Under the pieces are notes generated by a model that had not been told where the DNA came from, made no database searches, and saw only the letters and a program-made list of their open reading frames with translations. Of a stretch of 64,000 nt of DNA, positions 17,384 to 25,429 are shown piece after piece; within the stretch, counting starts at the first letter, position 1, and each line of letters opens with the position of its first letter. The DNA comes from Pontiella agarivorans (lineage in GTDB: Bacteria; Verrucomicrobiota; Kiritimatiellia; Kiritimatiellales; Pontiellaceae). The stretch is from the NCBI RefSeq assembly GCF_034531395.1, contig NZ_JARVCO010000012.1, positions 992,001-1,056,000 of the forward strand, given 5' to 3'. A program made the position numbers and the translations under genes.

Positions 17384-18913
17384 ATGAATTCCATGTCCAA
17401 CGGTAGCATATCCGGAGTCTGGAAATGGGGAACGTTTGATGTCTGTCATGTTGCCAGAAAACTGCCGCGCGGTTTTTCCATTGAGCCGGTGGAGGAGGCT
17501 GTGCTGACCGGGCAGATGCTGGACACCTTCAATGAAGTGATGCGGGAAAGCGGCTGCGTACTGTTGCAGACCGAAAAAAAACTGGTCCTCATCCATCTGC
17601 AGACCGGGAAAATTGATGAACAGACATTTTCCGGAAGCTGGAAGTTTGCGGATGAATTGAATGCCGGAGCTGTTCAATTTCAATGTCTGGAAAAATCCGA
17701 GCTCCGGGCTTTTATACCGTTGGGGGAGCTGACTGTTCAGTGGCGGCACTGGAGGGGGTGTGATGAGCTGCAGAAAACGGTGATGCGTTTAGTGAGTGTT
17801 GAATTCCTCTGCGGTGAAAAGCGGAGGGTCTGGCTGAGCGGTGAGGCATTGCGCGGTTATGAATCCGAAACGGCGAGGATTTTACGGGCATTGGAAAAGG
17901 CGGGGTTTGAAGCGGGCGATATGGAAAAAATTCCAATGTCTGGAAGCGGTCGGTCGGCCCATACCCCCAAGTCGATTGTGGCTATTGAGGCGGATTGGCC
18001 GATTTTTGAAACGGCGAATCAGATTGTACTAAGGGGGCTGGATATTGCCCGGCGGAATGAAGCCGGTGCGGCGGATGATGTTGATACTGAATTTCTGCAC
18101 GACTACCGGGTGAGCCTGCGCCGTGTCCGTTCATTACTTAGTCTTTTTAAAGGGGTGTATGACGATGGATTTTCGGAGGAAATGAAGTCTGAACTGAGGA
18201 ATGTGATGAAGCGAACAAACCGGCTGCGCGACCTGGATGTATATCTGCTGGGCCGGAAAAAATATTATGCACGGGTTCCAGAGTCGGTGCATGCGGGACT
18301 CGATATTATGTTCGGGATGATTGAGGCAGAGCGGTTGAGCGAACAGGAAAAAGTCGCCGCGTTTTTCCGGTCCTCGGAATACGATCGGCGGATGGAGCAC
18401 GTTCGGGCGAAGTTCCGGTGGTTCGAAAACCGGGGCCGAGGTTCCCGGGCGGCTATGCCGACGCTGAAGTTTGCGAGGCGGGTAAGCCGAAAACGGTATG
18501 AGCGGATTGTTGAAATTGCGCCGGTGATTTCAGAAAATGCGCCTGATGTTGCGGTCCATGAACTTCGGATTCAGTGTAAAAAGTTCCGTTATCTGCTGGA
18601 GTTTTTCGCGCCGCTTTTTCCGGCGGAAGAAAATAAGGTGCGGATCAAATCGCTGAAGAGATTGCAGGATGTGCTCGGGCGGTTTAATGATTATTCAGTG
18701 CAACGCGAGGCGCTGTCGGTTTTGGTGAAAACGCATCCGGTTCGAGGGAAAAAAGGGCTGATGCTGGCGGAGAGTGCGGGCGCGCTGGAGGCAACGTTGT
18801 TTCAACTGCAGTTGCAGGTCCGGCAGGATGTGGAAAAGGGGCTGGAAGAATTCGTGAAACCGGAGCCGGCCCGGGTATTCGAAGCATTATTTTCAAAAGG
18901 ATATACGGAATGA
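17384..18913 (+). CDS. CHAD domain-containing protein with CYTH-like N-terminal region
   Basis: CHAD domains are helical bundles with conserved histidines and basic residues that bind inorganic polyphosphate. The CHAD part covers about residues 210-500 and shows the hallmarks: HDYRVSLRRVRSLLSLF with His and Arg for phosphate binding, RLRDLDVYLL, VHELRIQCKKFRYLLEFF, then KRLQDVLGRFNDY. The first 190 residues look like a beta-rich, divergent CYTH (triphosphate tunnel) region, but the EXEXK motif is not obvious, so that label is tentative. The start is uncertain: the frame opens at GTG 17345, ATGs lie at 17384 and 17393, and none has a clear ribosome-binding site. The stop overlaps the ParA start by 4 bp (ATGA). 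It carries one exact and one near copy of the 15-bp palindrome. Confidence 0.85.
   Translation: MNSMSNGSISGVWKWGTFDVCHVARKLPRGFSIEPVEEAVLTGQMLDTFNEVMRESGCVLLQTEKKLVLIHLQTGKIDEQTFSGSWKFADELNAGAVQFQCLEKSELRAFIPLGELTVQWRHWRGCDELQKTVMRLVSVEFLCGEKRRVWLSGEALRGYESETARILRALEKAGFEAGDMEKIPMSGSGRSAHTPKSIVAIEADWPIFETANQIVLRGLDIARRNEAGAADDVDTEFLHDYRVSLRRVRSLLSLFKGVYDDGFSEEMKSELRNVMKRTNRLRDLDVYLLGRKKYYARVPESVHAGLDIMFGMIEAERLSEQEKVAAFFRSSEYDRRMEHVRAKFRWFENRGRGSRAAMPTLKFARRVSRKRYERIVEIAPVISENAPDVAVHELRIQCKKFRYLLEFFAPLFPAEENKVRIKSLKRLQDVLGRFNDYSVQREALSVLVKTHPVRGKKGLMLAESAGALEATLFQLQLQVRQDVEKGLEEFVKPEPARVFEALFSKGYTE
17931..17945. repeat. TTCCA-N5-TGGAA palindrome, in the CHAD gene
   Basis: Exact arms, core ATGTC. 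A one-mismatch copy (TTTCA arm) with the same core lies 253 bp upstream at 17678. Confidence 0.85.
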
Positions 18914-19650
18914 AGATTGTGGCATGTTACAGCAATAAGGGCGGCGTGGGAAAAACGGCGGCGGCCGTGAACTTGGCCTATGCTGCCGCTCTGAGTGGAA
19001 AGCGGGTGCTGCTGTGTGATCTGGATCCGCAGGGGGCGTCGGGGTTTTATTTCCGGGTGAAGCCGTCAAAACAACTGAGGGAAAAGCGGTTTTTTGAAGA
19101 TGTGAAGCGGTTTACTAAAGCAATCCGGGCAAGTGATTTTGATCACTTGGATCTGCTGCCGGCAAATCCGGATTTTCGGGATTTTGATATCTTTCTCTCG
19201 CGGATGAAGCATAGCCGTTCCCGGCTGAAAAAGGCGCTGAAGGCGGCGGACAATGAATATGATCTTTTGCTGCTGGACTGTCCGCCGAATATCTCACGCC
19301 TGTCGGAAAATGTTTTCAAGGCGTCGGACCGGATTATTGTTCCGGTTATTCCGACCACTCTTTCGGAACGGGCGCTGGAGCAGCTTTATTCATTTTTTGA
19401 TGAAGAAGGCTTGCGGAAGAAAAAAATCGTTCCGGTGTTTTCGATGGTGCAGAAGCGGAAGAAGCTGCATGCGGAGTCGATGGAACGTATGCGCAAAACG
19501 TATAAGCGGTTTCTGCAGCATACGATTCCTTTTTCGAGCGATATTGAAAAGATGGGTGTACACCGTGCTCCGGCGCTTTCGTATGCGGGGAAACGTTCGG
19601 CGGCTTGGGCCTATGAAGAGGTCTGGGAAGAAATTGAGTGTCTGATTTAG
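18910..19650 (+). CDS. ParA/MinD-family ATPase, orphan (no ParB next to it)
   Basis: A 246-residue deviant Walker A ATPase: KGGVGKT at residues 10-16, LCDLDPQGASGFYF as switch I, LLLLDCPPN as Walker B and a VIPTTLSERAL segment as in Soj/ParA. ParA proteins bind DNA and ATP as dimers and position cargo (chromosomes, plasmids, carboxysomes, chemosensory arrays) by travelling on the nucleoid. No ParB or parS-like array is nearby. Instead it is translationally coupled to a CHAD protein (ATGA overlap) and followed after 9 bp by a Nudix hydrolase. That arrangement suggests a cargo-positioning ATPase, with the polyphosphate-binding CHAD protein as the adaptor; this is inference. The middle section is unusually rich in K and R. 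Confidence 0.88.
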   Translation: MKIVACYSNKGGVGKTAAAVNLAYAAALSGKRVLLCDLDPQGASGFYFRVKPSKQLREKRFFEDVKRFTKAIRASDFDHLDLLPANPDFRDFDIFLSRMKHSRSRLKKALKAADNEYDLLLLDCPPNISRLSENVFKASDRIIVPVIPTTLSERALEQLYSFFDEEGLRKKKIVPVFSMVQKRKKLHAESMERMRKTYKRFLQHTIPFSSDIEKMGVHRAPALSYAGKRSAAWAYEEVWEEIECLI

Positions 19651-19659
19651 GATGAAATA

Positions 19660-20058
19660 ATGCAGAAACAGTATGGTGCTATTCCCTTTTTGTATGAGAA
19701 AGGTCAGCTCAAAGTGGTGATGATTACCAGTGCCCGCGGGTACTGGATTTTTCCGAAGGGCCGGTTCGAGGACAAGCTCGGTAAGTCTGGAACAGCTGCG
19801 CTGGAGGCGTTAGAGGAGGCGGGAATTGAAGGGCGCGTGGATAAAAAACACGTTTACCGGACCAAAGTGCTGATTAAGAGTGGAGAGCTGGTCCGGCTCT
19901 CTTTGTTTGCGCTGAAAGTGAACATCATACACGACGAATGGGATGAGAATGATCGCCGTAAACGCCGTATCGTTTCGATTCGGGAGGCCAAAACGCTGAT
20001 AACCTCAGAGGGTTTGCGGGATTGTCTGGAACAGTTTGAGGCGGAATTTGGTGGGTGA
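19660..20058 (+). CDS. Nudix hydrolase with partly degenerate Nudix box
   Basis: A 132-residue protein of the diphosphoinositol-polyphosphate/Ap4A hydrolase type. The fold signature WIFPKGRFED leads into the Nudix box. The metal-binding core E-x-x-E-E-x-G is intact (EALEEAGIEG, about residues 48-57), but the two other consensus positions are replaced: the first Glu by Leu and the Arg by Leu. Members of this branch cleave diphosphoinositol polyphosphates, dinucleoside polyphosphates and, in yeast Ddp1, polyphosphate. An AGGA box sits 7-8 bp before the ATG. As third gene of the CHAD-ParA operon, a phosphate-polymer role fits, but activity is not proven by sequence. Confidence 0.83.
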   Translation: MQKQYGAIPFLYEKGQLKVVMITSARGYWIFPKGRFEDKLGKSGTAALEALEEAGIEGRVDKKHVYRTKVLIKSGELVRLSLFALKVNIIHDEWDENDRRKRRIVSIREAKTLITSEGLRDCLEQFEAEFGG

Positions 20059-20107
20059 CTGGTCTTAATCCTGCTTCTAATGGTGGTTTTCTAAAGGTGA
20101 GGTGTTT

Positions 20108-20788
20108 ATGAAAGTTCTGAGAATGATTTTAATGCTGGTTGTCGCCGCAGGTGCTGCCGTCGGAGAGGAAAATGTGATTGAGCTGACGGCATCGAAAGAT
20201 GTGTTTTTTCGCAGTAATCACCGGACCAAGAACAACGGAGCCTCGAAGGCCCTGTTGTTGGCAGGGATGCCGGGAGTTACCACGCTGGTGGGGTTTGATC
20301 TGAGCGGCGTGACAAACGAAATTGAATCCGCGGAATTTTATTTCCAAATTCTAGAGGACTCCGATACGCCGCTTTCGCTGACAATTGCCACGATGGCGCT
20401 GGGTGAAAGCAATGGGCTCTGGGTTGAGGGGGGTGGAGATCTGGGGTTGCAGGGACGTAATGCAAAAGTCGGGGAATCGACTTTTCAGTGGCGGAGTTTC
20501 CGGGATGAAGACTGGGTGGATGCAAACGGACGTTCCGTTAAAAACCTGTTGGATTCCAGACTTTGGAATGAAGTTAAGCAGATTTCGGATGTAGAATGGG
20601 AGGCGGAGCGCCGGGTCGGCATTACGGTTGATCGCGCCCAGCTCGAAGAAGTCCGGAATATGGAAGTGCCGGTGATAACCTTCGGTCTTTGGGGAACCAA
20701 GGGGAATGGGGTTTATAAAATCGGTTCCAAAGAGTCGGATCAGCCAGCCCGGTTAATGTTGAAGGTTATTCCATCGGAAGCGTTCTGA
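20108..20788 (+). CDS. Exported DNRLRE/CBM96-like domain protein
   Basis: A signal peptide of about 20 residues (hydrophobic RMILMLVVAAGAAVG) precedes a single beta-sandwich domain. The pattern is that of the DNRLRE/CBM96 family: an N-terminal 'FRSNHRTKNNGASKALLLAG' strand, a LVGFDLSGV strand, a central LWVEGGGDLG loop, TFQWRSF, and a C-terminal FGLWGTKGNG segment. Such domains usually sit beside polysaccharide lyases or surface enzymes and bind carbohydrate; here the domain is alone. ATG 20108 is preferred over GTG 20102 because AGGTGAGG lies at the right distance. It follows the Nudix gene on the same strand, but there is no obvious functional link. Confidence 0.7.
   Translation: MKVLRMILMLVVAAGAAVGEENVIELTASKDVFFRSNHRTKNNGASKALLLAGMPGVTTLVGFDLSGVTNEIESAEFYFQILEDSDTPLSLTIATMALGESNGLWVEGGGDLGLQGRNAKVGESTFQWRSFRDEDWVDANGRSVKNLLDSRLWNEVKQISDVEWEAERRVGITVDRAQLEEVRNMEVPVITFGLWGTKGNGVYKIGSKESDQPARLMLKVIPSEAF
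20554..20568. repeat. TTCCA-N5-TGGAA palindrome, in the DNRLRE gene
   Basis: Exact arms, core GACTT, reading through codons for SRLWN. Confidence 0.75.
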
Positions 20789-20857
20789 ATAAAAAGGATT
20801 AATCTTTATTGGCATTGTAATTGCTATATATCTCCTGTCATTAACGGGAGAAGCAAG

Positions 20858-21079
20858 ATGATAAACAATGCTGAAGCTATGGGAGTGGTGGAAAGCGGTT
20901 CTGATGAACGCGAATTCCATGAAATGCTGGACCGTCAGATTCTCGAATACCGCAGGGTCGTCGGGTATCACCGTCTGGAAATGTCGATTGAAGAGGGCCG
21001 GGTGATTAACTGGCCCGAAGCGGAGCGTGAAGTTTCGGCTGCTATTCGCAGGAAATCGGGCCATCAGGCTGCAGCATAA
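20858..21079 (+). CDS. Small uncharacterised protein, 73 residues
   Basis: I do not recognise this protein. It is acidic to neutral and predicted helical (EFHEMLDRQILEYRRVV), with no signal peptide, membrane segment or cysteine. A GGGAG box 8 bp before the ATG and a plausible promoter (TTGTAA, then TATATA) just upstream support expression. The ending HQAAA is low complexity. It is followed by a long inverted-repeat element and then the convergent rnr gene. The WPEAEREVSAAIRR segment and overall size recall small stand-alone helical regulators, but no function can be given. Confidence 0.6.
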   Translation: MINNAEAMGVVESGSDEREFHEMLDRQILEYRRVVGYHRLEMSIEEGRVINWPEAEREVSAAIRRKSGHQAAA

Positions 21080-21203
21080 TTCCGGCACTGAAATTCCTGC
21101 ACCAGAAAAACACCGAGCCGGCTTCCGCCGGTTAGGGTGAGCAGGAATCAGCGCCGATAATTCAGCGTCTTCTGGAGATAAACGCCCTCTCTGAGTGCCG
21201 GAA
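21080..21203. other. Nested inverted-repeat element between the 73-residue gene and rnr
   Basis: Three nested pairings: outer TTCCGGCACT (21080-21089) with AGTGCCGGAA (21194-21203), inner ATTCCTGC (21093-21100) with GCAGGAAT (21141-21148), and a tip hairpin CCGGC-TTCC-GCCGG (21118-21131). All three are perfect. No T-run follows on either side. It may be a structured RNA, a degenerate small mobile element or a bidirectional transcription barrier between two convergent genes. Confidence 0.55.
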
Positions 21204-21213
21204 AGATTTGTTA

Positions 21214-23445
21214 TCAACGCCGTCTTCGGCGCTTATTTTTCTGGCGAGGCTGTCCGGTCCGTAAATCCGGTTCAATTTTCGGTCGGCGTTCACGGCGTCG
21301 GGGTCCGGCCGTCTGATCGGCCAGTACAAAGTCGATGAATCCGCGGGCAGTATCGACTTTTGCCAGCATAACTTCAACTTCCTGCCCAATCGTAAAGACA
21401 ACTTTCCCGTTTTTAGTTTGCGCCTGAGTCATCTCGTCGTTGGCTTCCAGCCAGTCGGAAGTGACGGAGGCAAAGGTGATCATGCCGCGTTGCAGTGAAT
21501 CGGGGAGCTCGACAATCATGCCCTTGCCTTTAATCGCCACGATATAGCCTTTGAAGGTTTGGGCCTGTGATGAATTCATCAGTTCGTTGTAATACTCGAT
21601 GCGTTTTTTTTCGGTACTTTTCTTCTCCAGCTCATCGGCCTTTTTTTCGGTTTCGGTGCAGTGCTGTGCAATTTCAGCAATCTGTTCTCCAGAGATGGGG
21701 TACTGTTTTCCCTGTTCCACGGCATTCAGGAGGCGGTGCACCAGCAAATCCGCATAGCGGCGAATCGGGGAAGTGAAGTGGGTGTAATCCTCGAACGCCA
21801 GGCCGAAATGGCCGATCTGCGTATTTGAATATTCGGCACGTTTGAAGTTGCGCAGAATCGCCAGATTGGCGGTATATTCCACAGGCGTTCCGATTGCCAT
21901 TTTTACGGCTTCGTTGATTTCGGTGCGGGTCTGCGGCAGCATCGGTATGCCCAGTGCCTGCAATTCCATCCCCATGGCGGCCCATTGTTCTTCGTCAGGT
22001 TCTTCGTGCACGCGGTAGATTGCCGGAAGTTCGGCATTGATCAGTGTTTCGGCCACGGCCCGGTTGGCCAGGAGCATGCAGTCTTCGACTAAGCCATAGG
22101 CTTGTCTGGATTCTGAGCGGGGCATCATTTTTTCCACTTTACCCTGTGCGTTGAGTTTGATCTCAATTTCGGGGGTATTGATTTCAATGGAGCCGCTGGC
22201 GATACGGCGGGCGCGGACCTTCTGCACCAGCGGCCACAGATTTTCGAGGCGCTGGATAATCTGTTCAGGAATACCGTGGTCCGTTTTGCCGTCGATAAAT
22301 TTCTGCACCTGCGTATAGGTCATCCGGCATTTGGAATGAATGACGGAGGGATAGGTTTTATAATCGAGCATCTCGGCATCGTCGCTCAGATGAATTTCAG
22401 CCGTATGGGAAAGATGATCATTTTCGGGGTTGAGGCTGCATATTTTGGTCGTCAGTTCTTTGGGCAGCATCATGACGGCGCGGTCGACCAGATAAATGGA
22501 GTTTCCGCGGTGATACGCTTCTGCATCAATTTTTGATCCTGGAGTGACATAGGTGGAAACATCAGCAATATGTACGCCGAGAATCCAGCCGCCGTCAGGG
22601 TGGGGCTCCAGCGAAATCGCATCGTCATAATCTTTCGCGGTTTCGGGATCGATGGTGAATGTGACGGCATGGCGCAGGTCGGTACGCCTTTCCATTTTTT
22701 CGGGGGTTATTTCGCCGGAAAGGCGGTTGGCTTCATCGATGACCTCCTGAGGGAAATCTTCGCGGATTCCGGCTTCGCGCAGCAGGCTGTCGATATCAAC
22801 GCCGGGATCTCCCATATTTCCGAGATCTTCGATAATTTCACCGTTCAACGGATGATAGGGGTCGCTCCAGTTGTGAAGTTTTACCAGGACCTTATGATTT
22901 TCCGGAATATGCTGTGTGTCTTCAATCCGGACATCGTGCCGGAACCCCTGGGCATCGGGAATGACATAGGAATAGTAGGGCGTGTGTTTCAGCAGACCGA
23001 CGGTGGTGGTGGAGTGGCGTTTGATCACAGATGTCACGCGGCCTTCGGCCCGGAGGTCGGTCTGGCCGCGCCGCTCGCGTTGCCGGGCGGCATATTCAGA
23101 GTGAAAGACTTCGATCGCCACTTTGTCATCCGGCAGTGCGACACCCTGATTCCGATCGGAAATATAAATCTCGGATTCATTTTCGTCGTCCGGAATAAAA
23201 ATTGCGCCGCCTTTGGGCATCATCTTAATGGTGCCGATAATCTCATTTCTGGTGTCTGGAAGTCCCCAGCGGTTTTTCCGGAGTTTGATAATTTTCCCCT
23301 CATCGGCGAGGCGGTAGAGATCGTGCCGGAAGTCGGCGCGCTGCCCCTTTGAAACGGCCTGAAGTGCCCGTGCCAGTTCGTGCTGCTTCATAGGTCGGTA
23401 ACCGGGGGCGGCCATAAATTGAAGGATTTGGGTATCGAAGCTCAT
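21214..23445 (-). CDS. rnr: Ribonuclease R (RNB/S1 exoribonuclease)
   Basis: A 3'-5' exoribonuclease that degrades structured RNA and rRNA. The 743 residues contain an N-terminal winged-helix/OB cold-shock region, the RNB catalytic domain with the metal-binding TIDPETAKDYDDAISL aspartates and the SPIRRYADLLVHR motif, and a C-terminal S1 domain. The tail is strongly basic and ends in five arginines, as in proteobacterial RNase R. The frame stays open another 297 bp upstream, but ATG 23445 is chosen: an AGGAA box precedes it and the protein then begins MSFDTQILQFM. Otherwise the gene would run through the divergent glgA start. It is divergent from glgA, with a 44-bp gap that must hold both promoters. 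Confidence 0.94.
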   Translation of the reverse strand: MSFDTQILQFMAAPGYRPMKQHELARALQAVSKGQRADFRHDLYRLADEGKIIKLRKNRWGLPDTRNEIIGTIKMMPKGGAIFIPDDENESEIYISDRNQGVALPDDKVAIEVFHSEYAARQRERRGQTDLRAEGRVTSVIKRHSTTTVGLLKHTPYYSYVIPDAQGFRHDVRIEDTQHIPENHKVLVKLHNWSDPYHPLNGEIIEDLGNMGDPGVDIDSLLREAGIREDFPQEVIDEANRLSGEITPEKMERRTDLRHAVTFTIDPETAKDYDDAISLEPHPDGGWILGVHIADVSTYVTPGSKIDAEAYHRGNSIYLVDRAVMMLPKELTTKICSLNPENDHLSHTAEIHLSDDAEMLDYKTYPSVIHSKCRMTYTQVQKFIDGKTDHGIPEQIIQRLENLWPLVQKVRARRIASGSIEINTPEIEIKLNAQGKVEKMMPRSESRQAYGLVEDCMLLANRAVAETLINAELPAIYRVHEEPDEEQWAAMGMELQALGIPMLPQTRTEINEAVKMAIGTPVEYTANLAILRNFKRAEYSNTQIGHFGLAFEDYTHFTSPIRRYADLLVHRLLNAVEQGKQYPISGEQIAEIAQHCTETEKKADELEKKSTEKKRIEYYNELMNSSQAQTFKGYIVAIKGKGMIVELPDSLQRGMITFASVTSDWLEANDEMTQAQTKNGKVVFTIGQEVEVMLAKVDTARGFIDFVLADQTAGPRRRERRPKIEPDLRTGQPRQKNKRRRRR

Positions 23446-23489
23446 GGAGGGTTCCTTTATTGTGTCACGGAATTTGCTTATAGGTTTGC

Positions 23490-24929
23490 ATGAAAGTAAT
23501 TTTTGTAAGTAGTGAAATTGTACCATTCGCATCGACGGGGGGTCTAGGAGATGTTTTGGCGGCTTTACCCCGGGCTCTGATGGAGCAGGGGGTGGAAGTG
23601 ATACGTTTTCTTCCGCTGTACCAGTCCATTGATCGCGAAAAATTTGGCATTGGACCTTGCGATTTTGATATTCATATTCCGCTGGGCAGCAGTTGGTTTC
23701 AGGGTACGGTCTGGAAAAATGAGTGGCAGGGGGTGACGACATTTTTCATCCAAAGCAATGCCTTTTTTGAACGTCCAGGTATTTACGGTGCCCCGAATCA
23801 CGGTTACGGCGATAATTTTGAGCGTTTTCTTTTTTTTCAGAAAGCAGTGGTGAGGCTGATCGATGAATGGGAACTGAAGCCGGATATCGTGCACTGCAAC
23901 GATTGGCAGGCCGGGCTGGTTCCGATGCTGCTGTATCACGGAATCGATGGGAATTTCCGTAATGGACGGGAAAAAACGCTGATGACGATTCATAATCTGG
24001 CGCATCAGGGCTGGGCACCGGCAGAAAAGTTTTATATGACGCAGTTGCCGGACAGCTGCTATACGATGGAGACGCTGGAGTTTTACGGCGAAATTAATTC
24101 GCTCAAGGGTGGGCTTGTTGGTGCCAGTGCGATTAACGCCGTCAGCCCGACCTATGCCAAGGAAGTGAAAACCGCGGAATTCGGCTGTAAACTTAACGGG
24201 GTGCTCTATCACCGGCAGGATGTGTTGCACGGTATTCTGAACGGCATCGATTATGAGCGCTGGAATCCGGAAACCGATACACATATTCCGGCGAACTATT
24301 CAGCAAAGGATCTGTCCGGAAAGGCGGAGTGTAAAGCCGCTCTTCAGAAAGTTTGCGGCTTCCGTGTAAACCCCGATGTTCCGCTGCTCGGAATGATTTC
24401 CCGTATGGTTCCGCAGAAGGGAATTGATCTGCTTTTTGATTCCATCAAACCGATTGTGGAAAGCGGCGCACAGCTGGTGATTCTCGGGACCGGTGATGAG
24501 CATTATGAAAGCGCCTGCCGGAACTGGGCCGATCGCTGGCCCGAAAATGTGTGTGCGTGGATTGAATTTTCAAATACTAAAGCGCACCGGATAGAAGCCG
24601 GTGCTGACCTGTTCCTGATGCCTTCCGAATTTGAACCATGTGGACAGAACCAGCTCTATTCCATGCGGTACGGAACCATTCCGGTGGTCCGGTCGGTCGG
24701 AGGATTGGAAGATTCCGTGACCGATTATTCCGATAAAGGTGGAACTGGTTTCAAGTTCAGTGAATTTTCAGCGGAGGCCTTTTTCCAGTGTTTGGAACGC
24801 GCGCTGAAGATTTATAAGAATCCCAACCGCTGGAAAACGCTGATGAAGCGCGCCATGCGGCAGGATTTTTCTGTTACGCATATGGCCAACGATTACATTG
24901 CACTCTACAGAAAGATCATTGGAAACTGA
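23490..24929 (+). CDS. glgA: Glycogen synthase GlgA (ADP-glucose type)
   Basis: Adds glucose from ADP-glucose to growing alpha-1,4-glucan. The 479 residues have the GT5 N-terminal catalytic domain and the GT1-type C-terminal domain, with a GT-B fold. The C-terminal nucleotide-sugar site shows LLGMISRMVPQKG, the FLMPSEFEPCGQNQLYSMRYGT block and the RSVGGLEDSV segment. One oddity: the family's KxGGL motif near the N-terminus (Lys15 in E. coli) reads STGGL here, so the substrate-contacting Lys is Ser15. It could be a subfamily trait. No glgB, glgC or glgP is adjacent. It has a purine-poor leader and starts 20 bp after a GTG-rich region shared with rnr. Confidence 0.92.
   Translation: MKVIFVSSEIVPFASTGGLGDVLAALPRALMEQGVEVIRFLPLYQSIDREKFGIGPCDFDIHIPLGSSWFQGTVWKNEWQGVTTFFIQSNAFFERPGIYGAPNHGYGDNFERFLFFQKAVVRLIDEWELKPDIVHCNDWQAGLVPMLLYHGIDGNFRNGREKTLMTIHNLAHQGWAPAEKFYMTQLPDSCYTMETLEFYGEINSLKGGLVGASAINAVSPTYAKEVKTAEFGCKLNGVLYHRQDVLHGILNGIDYERWNPETDTHIPANYSAKDLSGKAECKAALQKVCGFRVNPDVPLLGMISRMVPQKGIDLLFDSIKPIVESGAQLVILGTGDEHYESACRNWADRWPENVCAWIEFSNTKAHRIEAGADLFLMPSEFEPCGQNQLYSMRYGTIPVVRSVGGLEDSVTDYSDKGGTGFKFSEFSAEAFFQCLERALKIYKNPNRWKTLMKRAMRQDFSVTHMANDYIALYRKIIGN
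24783..24797. repeat. TTCCA-N5-TGGAA palindrome, in glgA
   Basis: Exact arms, core GTGTT; in frame it encodes FQCLE. Confidence 0.85.
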
Positions 24930-24934
24930 TTGGA

Positions 24935-25426
24935 ATGGCCGGTAAAAGGCACAAAAAGTATGGGTATGCAGACCGATTCCGTTTTTGTGTTTCTTCTGTC
25001 TTTTCAGGGCTTAAAATCCTCCCTTGGAGAAAGAAAGAGGCACCGCACCTGAAGTCCGGTCGCTGGGGGGAGAAGGTTGCGGTCAAATTCCTGCGTTCCA
25101 AACATTGGAAAATTATCGGAGAACGGGTTCGTTCGGGAAAACACGATGAGCTCGATATTGTGGCCGACGACGGGAACGCTCTGGTTTTTGTCGAAGTCAA
25201 AACGCGTAAAAATGAAGATTTCGGCCGTCCGTTTTCTGCAGTTAACAACGCGAAGCGAAAACGTCTGTCCCGTGCTGCGGTGAACTACCTGAAAAAGAAA
25301 AACGCCAAACCCGATTATATCCGGTTTGACGTTATTGAGGTGATCGGCGAGCCCGGAGGTGATCCTGAAATTCGGCATATTGAAAATGCCTTTTCGCTGG
25401 ACCCGGCCTATTCCCTTTGGTGGTAG
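24935..25426 (+). CDS. UPF0102/YraN-family endonuclease-like protein
   Basis: A 163-residue protein with a basic, possibly membrane-seeking N-terminal stretch, then the YraN core: GRWGEKVAVKFL, the DELDIV motif (Asp of the PD-(D/E)XK fold), FVEVKTRK (the E-x-K catalytic pair) and RFDVIEV. The family shares the restriction-endonuclease-like fold, but its biological role is unclear; it has been linked with DNA repair or uptake. It begins 6 bp after glgA, so it is likely in the same transcript, and ends 3 bp before the convergent sodN stop. It carries an exact copy of the 15-bp palindrome. Confidence 0.85.
   Translation: MAGKRHKKYGYADRFRFCVSSVFSGLKILPWRKKEAPHLKSGRWGEKVAVKFLRSKHWKIIGERVRSGKHDELDIVADDGNALVFVEVKTRKNEDFGRPFSAVNNAKRKRLSRAAVNYLKKKNAKPDYIRFDVIEVIGEPGGDPEIRHIENAFSLDPAYSLWW
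25096..25110. repeat. TTCCA-N5-TGGAA palindrome, in yraN-like gene
   Basis: Exact arms, core AACAT, read in a different frame from the FQxLE copies (SKHWK). Confidence 0.85.
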
Positions 25427-25429
25427 AGT

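Noticed and set aside
18910-19650. ParA as part of a chromosomal or plasmid parAB locus
   Set aside because: There is no ParB, parS cluster, gidA/gidB or replication origin nearby; the neighbours are a CHAD protein and a Nudix hydrolase.
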